From Planctomycetota bacterium (GTDB lineage: Bacteria; Planctomycetota; PLA2; JAEUHO01), in contig JAHEIK010000027.1 in the NCBI GenBank assembly GCA_024639415.1, positions 10,044-17,002 of the forward strand: a DNA stretch of 6,959 bases, read 5' to 3'. Under the pieces are notes generated by a model. The model ran no database searches, had not been told where the DNA came from, and saw only the letters and a program-made list of their open reading frames with translations. Of the stretch, positions 1 through 5,984 are shown piece by piece (within the stretch, counting starts at the first letter, position 1; every line of letters starts with the position of its first letter). The position numbers and the translations under genes are program-made.

Positions 1-426
1 ACCCAGGAGGAGATCGAGCGCTGCGTCAGCCTCTCGGCCGCGGAGCGCTTCGTGTCCGAGCTGCCCGACGGCTACGACACCATCGTCGGGGAGCGCGGCG
101 TGAGCCTCTCGGGCGGACAACGCCAGCGCCTCACCATCGCACGCGCGCTCGCGCTCGATCCGCGCGTCCTGATCTTCGATGACGCGACGGCCAGCGTGGA
201 CGCCGTGACCGAGAAGGCATTGTTCGACGGCATCCGCGCGGCGGCTGCCGGCCGCACCACGCTGGTCATCAGCCAGCGGGTGACCTCGGTGCGCTGGTGC
301 GACCGCATCGCCGTGCTGGACGGGGGCGTCGTGACCGCCGTCGGAACCCACGCGGAGCTGCTCGAGAGCAGCCCCCTCTACAAGGAGATCCACAGCTACC
401 AGCAGCTCACGGGGGTGATGCCGTGA
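1..426 (+). CDS. ABC exporter half-transporter, C-terminal part of the ATPase domain (5' end outside window; degenerate catalytic site)
   Basis: The reading frame is open from base 1, so this is the end of a longer gene whose membrane domain and Walker A lie outside the window. What remains is the second half of an ABC ATPase domain: an ABC signature LSGGQRQR (bases 106-129), Walker B VLIFDD (166-183), D-loop SVD, and a switch-loop segment VISQRV. The signature is canonical, but the catalytic glutamate after Walker B is aspartate (codon 181-183) and the switch-loop histidine is glutamine (codon 274-276). In known heterodimeric exporters (TM287/288 and BmrCD types) these changes mark the subunit that supplies the degenerate ATP site. 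The stop codon overlaps the next gene's GTG start, so the two subunits are almost certainly made together. The transported substrate cannot be told; lipid, drug or peptide export are all possible. Confidence 0.95.
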   Translation, partial: TQEEIERCVSLSAAERFVSELPDGYDTIVGERGVSLSGGQRQRLTIARALALDPRVLIFDDATASVDAVTEKALFDGIRAAAAGRTTLVISQRVTSVRWCDRIAVLDGGVVTAVGTHAELLESSPLYKEIHSYQQLTGVMP

Positions 427-2201
427 GTCACGAGATCGCCATCGAAGAGGAGTTCGCCAAGACCGCGCTCAAGCGCGCGACCTGGGGTCGGCTCTTCCGC
501 TACTTCCTGGCCCACCGGCCCAAGTTGATCCTCGTGCTCACGCTCGAGGCCATCTGGGTGGTGAGCATGCTGATCGACCCGCATCTCATCAAGCTGATCC
601 TGAACGGCCCCCTACCCGAGGGCGACGTGCGCGGCACCGCTGTGCTCGTCGGCTGGATCGTGCTGAACGTCATCGGTCGCGCGCTCTTGACGCGCTGGGA
701 GCTGCGCATGTCGACCTGGATCGGCGTGCAGGTCCAGGACGCGATCCGGCGCGACGTGTTCGATCACGTCCAGCGCCTGAGCATGCGCTACTTCGACCGC
801 ACGAAGCAGGGCCGCATCATCGCGCGGGCCGACCGCGACGTGGACACGCTCGAGCACCTGATCTTCTGGGGTCCGATCCTCACGACGATGCTCCTGCTCA
901 GCCTCTCGATGGGCACGATCTGGCTGTTCGCCGTCAACGCGAAGCTGGCGCTCTGGATCATCGCGGGCTTCCCGTTCGTGTGGTTCACCACCCGCCTCTT
1001 CCACAAGATCGGCTTCCCGGCCTACCGCAAGATCCGCGAGACGAACGCGGCCATCTCCTCGCACGTCGCGGAGAGCATCACCGGCGTGCGCGTCGTGCAA
1101 GCGTTCAACGCGGAGAACCGGGCGCTGGATGAACTCGAGGAGAAACAAGGCCTCTACCGCAGCGCGGTGATTCGTGGAGCACGCATCGCCAGCGCCTACC
1201 TGCCGACCTTGATCATCGCCTTCCAGGGTGTGCTGATCATGCTGCTGCTCTTCGGAGGGCACGCGGTGCTGGCCGGGGAGATGCGCGTGGGCGATCTGGT
1301 GCAGTTCGTCCTGCTGCTCGGCTTCGTGCTCGGCCCCGTGGAAGGGCTCGGCGGCCTCTACAACGAGTGCCTGGTCGCGGGCGCGGCCGCGGAGCGGATC
1401 TTCCTGCTGCTGGACACCGACCCGGAGGTCGAGGATCCCGAGGACGCGGTGGATCCCGGGCGCCTGAGCGGCGAGATCGTCTTCGACGACGTGTCGTTCA
1501 GCTACGACCCGTCCGGCAAGGACGGCCGCCAGCTGGAGAACGTGAGCTTGCGCGTCGCACCGGGCGAGACCGTCGCCCTCGTCGGCCACACCGGGGCCGG
1601 CAAGACGTCGATGATCAACCTCCTCGCCCGCTTCTACGAAGCGCAGGAGGGGGAGATCCGCCTGGACGGCATCGACGTCCGCCGGATCCAGCTCGACGTC
1701 CTGCACGACCAGACCGGGATCGTGCTGCAGAGCAACTTCCTGTTCGCGGGCTCGGTGTTGGAGAACCTGCGCTTCGTACACCCCGGCCTGACGCCGAAGG
1801 AGGCGGTGCGCGGCTTCGAGGAACTGGGCTGCGACGAGGTCCTCGAGCACTTCCCCGCCGGCATCGAGACCGAGGTCGGGGAGCGCGGCGCGAACCTCTC
1901 CGAAGGCGAGCGCCAGATCGTGTGCTTCGTGCGCGCGCTGCTCTCCGAGCCCTCGATCCTGATCCTGGATGAGGCGACAAGCGCTGTGGACACACGCACC
2001 GAGGCGCTGATCCTCCGTGCGCTCGAGCGCCTGTCCGATCGCCAGACCACGGTCGTCATCGCCCACCGGCTATCGACGATCAAGCATGCCGATCGCATCG
2101 TGGTGATGGAGAACGGGCGCATCGTCGAAGAGGGCTCCCACGTGGAGCTTCTCGCGCAGGACGGGGTCTACGCGCACCTCTACAGCGAGTACGGCGCCTG
2201 A
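423..2201 (+). CDS. ABC exporter half-transporter, complete (type IV exporter fold: membrane domain plus ATPase; partner of upstream subunit)
   Basis: A 592-residue half-transporter of the MsbA/MdlB-like exporter class, normal length for the family. The start is GTG at 423, which overlaps the upstream TGA; an open frame continues further 5' but that part is antisense-like noise inside the upstream gene. The N-terminal half (about residues 25-325) has the six hydrophobic helices of an exporter membrane domain, with the usual coupling-region segment RLSMRYFDRTKQGRI. The ATPase half has Walker A GHTGAGKTS (residues 388-396), Q-loop Gln436, a non-canonical signature LSEGE (492-496), Walker B ILILDE with catalytic Glu517, D-loop SAVD and switch His548. 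The intact Walker B and His, combined with a weak signature, are exactly complementary to the upstream subunit: the pair would form one competent ATP site and one degenerate site. It is an inner-membrane, ATP-driven efflux or lipid-flipping machine; substrate unknown. Confidence 0.96.
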   Translation: MSHEIAIEEEFAKTALKRATWGRLFRYFLAHRPKLILVLTLEAIWVVSMLIDPHLIKLILNGPLPEGDVRGTAVLVGWIVLNVIGRALLTRWELRMSTWIGVQVQDAIRRDVFDHVQRLSMRYFDRTKQGRIIARADRDVDTLEHLIFWGPILTTMLLLSLSMGTIWLFAVNAKLALWIIAGFPFVWFTTRLFHKIGFPAYRKIRETNAAISSHVAESITGVRVVQAFNAENRALDELEEKQGLYRSAVIRGARIASAYLPTLIIAFQGVLIMLLLFGGHAVLAGEMRVGDLVQFVLLLGFVLGPVEGLGGLYNECLVAGAAAERIFLLLDTDPEVEDPEDAVDPGRLSGEIVFDDVSFSYDPSGKDGRQLENVSLRVAPGETVALVGHTGAGKTSMINLLARFYEAQEGEIRLDGIDVRRIQLDVLHDQTGIVLQSNFLFAGSVLENLRFVHPGLTPKEAVRGFEELGCDEVLEHFPAGIETEVGERGANLSEGERQIVCFVRALLSEPSILILDEATSAVDTRTEALILRALERLSDRQTTVVIAHRLSTIKHADRIVVMENGRIVEEGSHVELLAQDGVYAHLYSEYGA

Positions 2202-2209
2202 CGGCGGAT

Positions 2210-3100
2210 TCAAGCCACGCGCGTCGAGAGCCCCAGGCGCTCCAGTTCGGCGGGTCGCAGCTTGCGCTCGTAGCCGAGCGAGACGACCAGATCATCAGGT
2301 CGCTTGAGCTTGACCTCGAGGCCGAAGACCTCCGCCGCCCCTGTCCACAGATGCCGTGATCCGTCGGTGACCTTCACACGCACGTGCCCGCCATACTCGC
2401 GCATGAAGGCTACAGCGGCCTCGGTGGCATCGCCCGACGCCAGGGCCGTCCCGGGGATATGAACGCGCATGCCCTCCTTGCTCAGCTTGCGCGTCCTGCC
2501 GACGAGCGGCTTGCGTGCATCGCTCCCGCCCGCCATGACGTACACGCGGTAGCGACTGGTGACGCCGGCCGCCAGCGCCAGGTCCGGATCGTCCGGTTCG
2601 GGCTCGGCGCCACCGGAGGGCGCCGTGATCTCGGACTCCGGCGTCGCAGGACCCTCGGGAGCCTCGATCTCGAACACGCGCCCCCCGTCCATCGTGTCCT
2701 CCGCACCAGACGGGTCGATCACCCCTGAGCCGAGACGCGCCAGATCCGTTGCCGAGAGCGCCTTCTCGAACTCGCAGCCGAGCTCGATGCAGCCGTCGGC
2801 GTGCGACGGCAGGACGAGCCGGGCCAGGCCGGCCATGCGGCGCACCTCCCCCACGCGGTCGTGATCCAGCATGACGGTGAAGCGCGGAGACAGGGCGTCG
2901 CGGACAGCGAGGGCCGCCTCGAGCAGGGTCGGGGCGGCCGGCAGGCCGAAGCTGCTGGCGAGCACGTACAGCTGCACGCCGGTGCTGCTGACGTCCCGTA
3001 CCTCGGCGGCGACGGCCCCCCCGATCGACGCAACGGCAGCCGGCACCTCGATGGGCACACGGCGGGCGCGGCGGCGATCAGCGTTGTCCAGAACACGCAC
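2210..3100 (-). CDS. Tandem PilZ-domain protein; c-di-GMP binding likely in first domain only
   Basis: A soluble protein of 296 residues with no signal peptide. Residues about 9-126 form a PilZ domain: an Arg-rich RRRARR segment (R10-x-x-x-R14) and DVSSTG (D36, S38, G41), the two signatures that hold cyclic di-GMP in this family, ending in the typical ELGCEF strand and a short helix. Residues about 130-178 are an acidic, Pro-rich linker. Residues about 181-293 look like a second PilZ: RYRVYV, then KLSKEGMRV, where the Asp of DxSxxG is Lys205 and the RxxxR pair is missing, so it should not bind c-di-GMP in the usual way. The start chosen is GTG at 3100; GTG at 3148 is an in-frame alternative adding 16 Arg-rich residues. 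Neither has a strong ribosome site. The open frame runs on upstream to 4030, but that part is opposite the lactonase gene and is not coding. Likely a c-di-GMP effector; its target is unknown. Confidence 0.9.
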   Translation of the reverse strand: MRVLDNADRRRARRVPIEVPAAVASIGGAVAAEVRDVSSTGVQLYVLASSFGLPAAPTLLEAALAVRDALSPRFTVMLDHDRVGEVRRMAGLARLVLPSHADGCIELGCEFEKALSATDLARLGSGVIDPSGAEDTMDGGRVFEIEAPEGPATPESEITAPSGGAEPEPDDPDLALAAGVTSRYRVYVMAGGSDARKPLVGRTRKLSKEGMRVHIPGTALASGDATEAAVAFMREYGGHVRVKVTDGSRHLWTGAAEVFGLEVKLKRPDDLVVSLGYERKLRPAELERLGLSTRVA

Positions 3101-3211
3101 CTCGTTGCGAACTGACCCTAGTCCTCGGCTTCGTCGTGATCGGGTCACGCACTTGAGGGAGTTTCCGCAGACCCCAACGCCGGGGCAACGCGCAGCCGCT
3201 AGGATGCGGGC
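3101..3211. promoter_or_regulatory. Divergent intergenic region between the PilZ gene and the SMP-30 gene
   Basis: These 111 bases separate two start codons facing away from each other, so promoters for both genes should lie here. For the rightward gene, TAGGAT at 3200-3205 fits a -10 box (TANNNT) six bases before its ATG; the AGGA inside it could instead serve as a weak ribosome site. Just upstream, CAACGC occurs twice (3175-3180 and 3186-3191) with an 11-base period, which would put the copies on one face of the helix. For the leftward gene, TAGGGT (reading leftward from 3120) is a possible -10. I see no convincing -35 box for either. All are inferred from short matches. Confidence 0.45.
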
Positions 3212-4153
3212 ATGCGCTCCCTCGTCCTCCTCCTGCTCCTGCTGCTCGTGGCCCCAGCCGGCGCGGCTCCGGCGCTCTTCCCCACGGAGAAGATCGCGTT
3301 CGAGCGCGTGGCGACGGGCTATCGCTTCACCGAGGGGCCTGCGGCCGACGCCCGCGGCGACGTCTACTTCACCGACATCCCGAACGAGCGGATCCTCAAG
3401 CTGAACGCGGCGACGAACAAGGTGAGCGTGTACCGCGAGAAGAGCGGCAGGGCCAACGGGCTGCTGCTGGATAGGCGCGGACGTCTGCTCGTGTGCGAGG
3501 GGGGACGGCGCCGGGTCGTGCGGATCGACGGCAAGCAGACCGAGGTACTCGCCGCACGCTACGGTGGCAAACGGCTCAACTCGCCGAACGACCTGACGCT
3601 CGACGCCAAGGGCGGCATCTGGTTCACGGACCCGCGCTACGGCAAGCAGACGGATCGCGAGATCGACATCATGGGCGTCTACTACCGCGCCGCCGACGGC
3701 ACGCTCACGCGCGTGATCGACGATCTGCCGCGGCCCAACGGCATCCTGCTCAGCGCAGCAGGCACGACGCTCTACGTCGCGGCCAACAAGCGCAAGCTCA
3801 TCATGGCGTACGACGTGAAGCAGCCGGGCAGGGCAACGCGAGGACGCGTGTTCGCACGCCTTGATCCCAAGGGACGTGGAGGTCCTGACGGTCTGACCCT
3901 GGACAACCGCGGCAATCTGTACGCCGCCGGCCAAGGCCACATTTGGATCTGGAACGCCAAGGGCGCACTGCTGCACAAGCTGAATGTGCCCGAAGGGCCG
4001 TCCAACTGCGCGTTCGGCAGCCCCGAACACGACACGCTCTACGTGACCGCGCGCACCTCGCTCTATCGGGTGAAGACGAACGTCAAGGGCGCGAGCGCCA
4101 TCAGCGGCGTACCTCGAAAGGCGCCGTCCCCCCCGTCGGTGCCACCTCGCTGA
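3212..4153 (+). CDS. Secreted SMP-30/gluconolactonase-like beta-propeller hydrolase
   Basis: A 313-residue protein of the SMP-30/gluconolactonase/LRE family, metal-dependent six-bladed propellers that usually hydrolyse sugar lactones. Residues 1-19 are a signal peptide with a poly-Leu core and APAGAA cleavage region, so the enzyme acts in the periplasm or outside. The family's metal ligands are all visible: Glu41 in TEGP, Asn176 in RPNGI and Asp226 in GPDGLTLD. The substrate-pocket segment SPNDLTLD (124-131) is followed by WFTDPRYG. The propeller ends around LYRVKTNVKG, after which there is an extra Ser/Pro-rich tail of about 20 residues that overlaps the acylphosphatase gene on the other strand. 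The ATG at 3212 gives the signal peptide directly; the upstream ribosome site is weak (AGGA). Exact substrate not determinable; sugar lactone is the family default. Confidence 0.94.
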   Translation: MRSLVLLLLLLLVAPAGAAPALFPTEKIAFERVATGYRFTEGPAADARGDVYFTDIPNERILKLNAATNKVSVYREKSGRANGLLLDRRGRLLVCEGGRRRVVRIDGKQTEVLAARYGGKRLNSPNDLTLDAKGGIWFTDPRYGKQTDREIDIMGVYYRAADGTLTRVIDDLPRPNGILLSAAGTTLYVAANKRKLIMAYDVKQPGRATRGRVFARLDPKGRGGPDGLTLDNRGNLYAAGQGHIWIWNAKGALLHKLNVPEGPSNCAFGSPEHDTLYVTARTSLYRVKTNVKGASAISGVPRKAPSPPSVPPR

Positions 4154-4388
4154 TCTCGACCTCTTCTACGCGTGCGGCCGCTGGGCCGCGCTGCAGCCAC
4201 TGCACGAGCTCTGCGACCTGGCCGGGGTGTCCCTCGGCGACGAGCTCGACACGCCCATCCGGCAGATTGCGGACCCAGCCCGTGAGCCGCCGCGCCAAGG
4301 CTTCGCGCTGCGTGGACTGCCGGTAGTAGACCCCTTGCACACGACCGGTGACCCGGACATGGACCCGCCGCAGTTCTCGATCGTCCAC
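4101..4388 (-). CDS. acyP: Acylphosphatase
   Basis: A 95-residue protein, normal length for the small cytoplasmic enzymes that hydrolyse acyl phosphates such as carbamoyl phosphate and 1,3-bisphosphoglycerate. The phosphate-binding loop TGRVQGVYYR carries the catalytic Arg23, and the second signature GWVRNLPDGRVEL carries catalytic Asn41; the C-terminal strand FEVRR is also typical. The start is GTG at 4388, the only plausible one in frame, preceded by GGAGAG on the coding strand (4397-4392) at a spacing of about five bases. It is last in a run of four genes in the same direction, 60 bases after the membrane-protein gene. Its last 53 bases overlap the 3' end of the lactonase gene on the opposite strand. 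No residue needed for catalysis is missing. Confidence 0.95.
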   Translation of the reverse strand: MDDRELRRVHVRVTGRVQGVYYRQSTQREALARRLTGWVRNLPDGRVELVAEGHPGQVAELVQWLQRGPAAARVEEVEISEVAPTGGTAPFEVRR

Positions 4389-4401
4389 GTGCTCTCCGTG
4401 G

Positions 4402-4419
4402 GCGTCCCGTACGTGACGC
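4402..4419. promoter_or_regulatory. 18-base near-perfect palindrome just upstream of the acylphosphatase ribosome site
   Basis: The sequence GCGTC-c-CGTACG-t-GACGC is a dyad with eight of nine base pairs matched, in the 60-base gap before the acylphosphatase gene and only four bases upstream of its GGAGAG. It could be an operator for a dimeric regulator or an RNA hairpin near the ribosome site. A second pair of arms, TGGGCG (4399-4404) and CGCCCA (4438-4443), overlaps it and would form a competing fold. A possible -10 box, TAGCAT on the - strand (4435-4430), lies within the same gap. Function is inferred from symmetry and position only. Confidence 0.35.
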
Positions 4420-4448
4420 GCAGCCCGCCATGCTACCCGCCCAGACGG

Positions 4449-5609
4449 TTACTCTGCGAAGCGGCCGTCGGGACGACGCGTGCGCACGAGGCCCTTGCGC
4501 GCCGGCGGAGCAGCCTTGGGCGCTTGCGGCCGCTCGAGCTCGGAGGGCGGCACGACATGCGGTTCGGGGGGAGCGAGCGAGCCCGGCGTCAGGTCCGGCG
4601 GGCCTTCCGGCTCCTCGTCGACGAGCGGCAGCGGAGCCGGTGCGACCGGAGCCTCCGGGTGCTCGGCGCGATGACTCGCGAGCGAGGACTTCAGGCCGGC
4701 GGAAGGCGCAGCCTGAGCCACGTCAGGCAGGGGGAGTGACGTACCGAGGCCATCGGGCAAGGGTTCCGGCTCCGGCTCGGCGGCGGGTGGCCCCCCCACC
4801 GGGTGCAAGTCCGGAGCACTCATGTCCTCGTCCCATGCGCGCGACGTCGTCGCAGCGCGCGGGTTCAACCAAGATGGGATCTGCGCGCGCTTGCGCTGAG
4901 CCCGCACGCGCAGGAGGAAGACGAACAGGATCAGGACCACGAGGCCCACGGTGCCGTAGAGCAGCATGGAGCGGACCAAGGCGCCGCGCGGGTCGATCTC
5001 GATCGACCGCATCACGTGCTGCCAGGTGCGCTCGACGGGCACGGCCCCCTCATCCAGGACGAGCAGCACGACCACGACGAGGAAGTCGCTGCCGACCACG
5101 GTCAAGGCGCGCGTCCTGGGCTCGCTGAGCAGACCGAGCGCGCCTCCGGAGCCCTCATGGGCCATCTGGAGCGCGTCGTAGTCACCCACACGCTTCGGCT
5201 GCAGATCGACGCCGCCCTCGGCGACGATGGAATCGAACTCCTGCTCGGAGATCCGCAGGTTGTCCATCGCGTAGCGCTGCTGATCGAGGCGCGAGTGCAA
5301 CTGCCTGGGATCGGCGAGCCCGATGCGTGCTGCGACGAGGAGTGCGTCGGGGCTGGCCTGCAGGCCTGCGTAGAAGACGTGCACATCAGGAACGCCCGCC
5401 ACGGACAGCCCGTGGGTCAGCCGCATGCGGCTGACGAGACTCGTCGCCCGATCGGCCTTGGACAGACGCTCGAAGCCGCGGGGCACGGAGATGCGGAAGC
5501 CTTCAGCCTCCATGCTTCCGTCAGCCAGGGCGGACGGCGCAGCCAGGCCCAGGAGCAGGGTGGAGACGAAGCAGATTGCAAGGGCACGATGCAAGCGAGA
5601 CTCCCCCAC
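4449..5609 (-). CDS. Single-pass membrane protein with secreted alpha/beta domain and long Pro-rich cytoplasmic tail, function unknown
   Basis: 386 residues from GTG at 5609. Residues about 6-29 form a signal peptide ending APSALA. Residues about 32-206 are an exported domain that opens with EAEGFRISVPRGFE and closes with a hydrophobic strand FLVVVVLLVLDE and ERTWQHVMRSIEI. This order (amphipathic strand with a P-x-G-(F/W) turn at the start, long strand then Trp-containing helix and S-I-x-I at the end) resembles Mog1/PsbP/DUF1795-like domains, but that is a fold guess. One transmembrane helix spans about 215-235, followed by RVRAQRKRAQ, so the C-terminal part is cytoplasmic. Residues about 263-370 are disordered-looking and rich in Pro, Glu and Ala; the last 16 residues are basic. 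A TTG at 5594, with GGGGGAG six bases before it, is an attractive alternative start that keeps the whole signal peptide. I do not recognise a named family. Confidence 0.88.
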   Translation of the reverse strand: MGESRLHRALAICFVSTLLLGLAAPSALADGSMEAEGFRISVPRGFERLSKADRATSLVSRMRLTHGLSVAGVPDVHVFYAGLQASPDALLVAARIGLADPRQLHSRLDQQRYAMDNLRISEQEFDSIVAEGGVDLQPKRVGDYDALQMAHEGSGGALGLLSEPRTRALTVVGSDFLVVVVLLVLDEGAVPVERTWQHVMRSIEIDPRGALVRSMLLYGTVGLVVLILFVFLLRVRAQRKRAQIPSWLNPRAATTSRAWDEDMSAPDLHPVGGPPAAEPEPEPLPDGLGTSLPLPDVAQAAPSAGLKSSLASHRAEHPEAPVAPAPLPLVDEEPEGPPDLTPGSLAPPEPHVVPPSELERPQAPKAAPPARKGLVRTRRPDGRFAE

Positions 5610-5617
5610 GAGGTGGG
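5601..5617 (-). promoter_or_regulatory. Small hairpin and purine-rich ribosome site at the start of the membrane-protein gene
   Basis: On the - strand the transcript reads CCCAC-CTC-GTGGG (5617-5605) and runs straight into the GGGGGAG (5607-5601) that precedes the TTG at 5594. The stem is perfect over five pairs with a three-base loop, and it contains the annotated GTG codon. If TTG is the true start, the hairpin would partly bury its ribosome site. Modest evidence; such short stems are common in GC-rich DNA. Confidence 0.3.
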
Positions 5618-5668
5618 ACTTCTGCGGCCCTTTCGGCGGCGGGCACGCTCCCGCTTGAGTGCATTCCC

Positions 5669-5971
5669 TCAGCGCGCCCGGCTATGGACGAACCAGCGCG
5701 GCCGGCCGCCGCGCTCACCGTAGATCCTCAAGCGCTCGCCGCACGCTGTACGCACGTCGGCCCAGTGGCGACGCACGTAGCCGCCGCCTCCCGAAGCGCT
5801 GTGCGCGGCGTCGGTCGTCTTCCAGCGCCGCTCGATCGCGACGATCTCGAAAGCGCGCTCGCGCCAGGTGAAGCGCTGCGCCAGCAGCGGCTCCCCTGCC
5901 GCTCCGGGGACGAAGGACTCCGGGTCCGGCACGAGCGGCTCCGAGATGAACTCACGCCCCTCGTGGCTCAC
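5669..5971 (-). CDS. Small DUF6504-like protein, function unknown
   Basis: A 100-residue soluble protein with no signal peptide. It opens with EFISEPLVP, has a central strand pair RFTWRERAFEIVAIERRW (residues 33-50), a short Gly-rich stretch, then RRHWADVRTACGERLRIY and a closing RWFVHSR strand. This order (F-x-x-E-P start, F-x-W-R-x-R-x-(F/Y)-x-(I/V) strand, W-x-x-x-R-(V/T)-x-T turn and a final Trp strand) resembles DUF6504 proteins, small all-beta proteins whose members include some fused or adjacent to DNA-repair polymerases; no repair gene is near here. The assignment is by pattern memory and tentative. The start is GTG at 5971, 13 bases after the stop of the helical-repeat gene upstream, so the two are probably cotranscribed and perhaps translationally coupled, since no strong ribosome site is visible. 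Confidence 0.8.
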   Translation of the reverse strand: MSHEGREFISEPLVPDPESFVPGAAGEPLLAQRFTWRERAFEIVAIERRWKTTDAAHSASGGGGYVRRHWADVRTACGERLRIYGERGGRPRWFVHSRAR

Positions 5972-5984
5972 GGCCGTGCCCGCA

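Noticed and set aside
297..422. N-terminal extension of the second ABC subunit
   Set aside because: The added residues are Arg/Gly-rich out-of-frame translation of the upstream subunit; GTG at 423 in the GTGA overlap is the natural start.
612..2066. Long - strand open frame of 484 codons
   Set aside because: It lies wholly antisense to the clear ABC transporter, has low-complexity His/Asp/Glu/Ala-rich composition and no domain; it is a by-product of third-position GC in the real gene.
2202..2209. Terminator between the converging exporter and PilZ genes
   Set aside because: Only eight bases separate the stops and no stem with a T-run is visible on either side; termination must be elsewhere or Rho-dependent.
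3101..4030. Upstream continuation of the PilZ frame on the - strand
   Set aside because: Most of it is antisense to the lactonase gene, whose metal ligands and signal peptide are intact; a fused 606-residue protein is not credible.
4430..5128. 232-codon + strand open frame rich in Arg and Pro
   Set aside because: Composition is that of an out-of-frame reading opposite the Pro-rich tail of the membrane protein.
5639..5654. Inverted repeat GCGGG-CACGCT-CCCGC as a terminator
   Set aside because: Five-pair stem with no T-run on either strand; equally likely by chance in GC-rich DNA.
4803..5723. 306-codon + strand open frame
   Set aside because: Antisense to the membrane protein gene; rich in His, Gln and Asp without domain features, whereas the - strand frame has a signal peptide and membrane helix.
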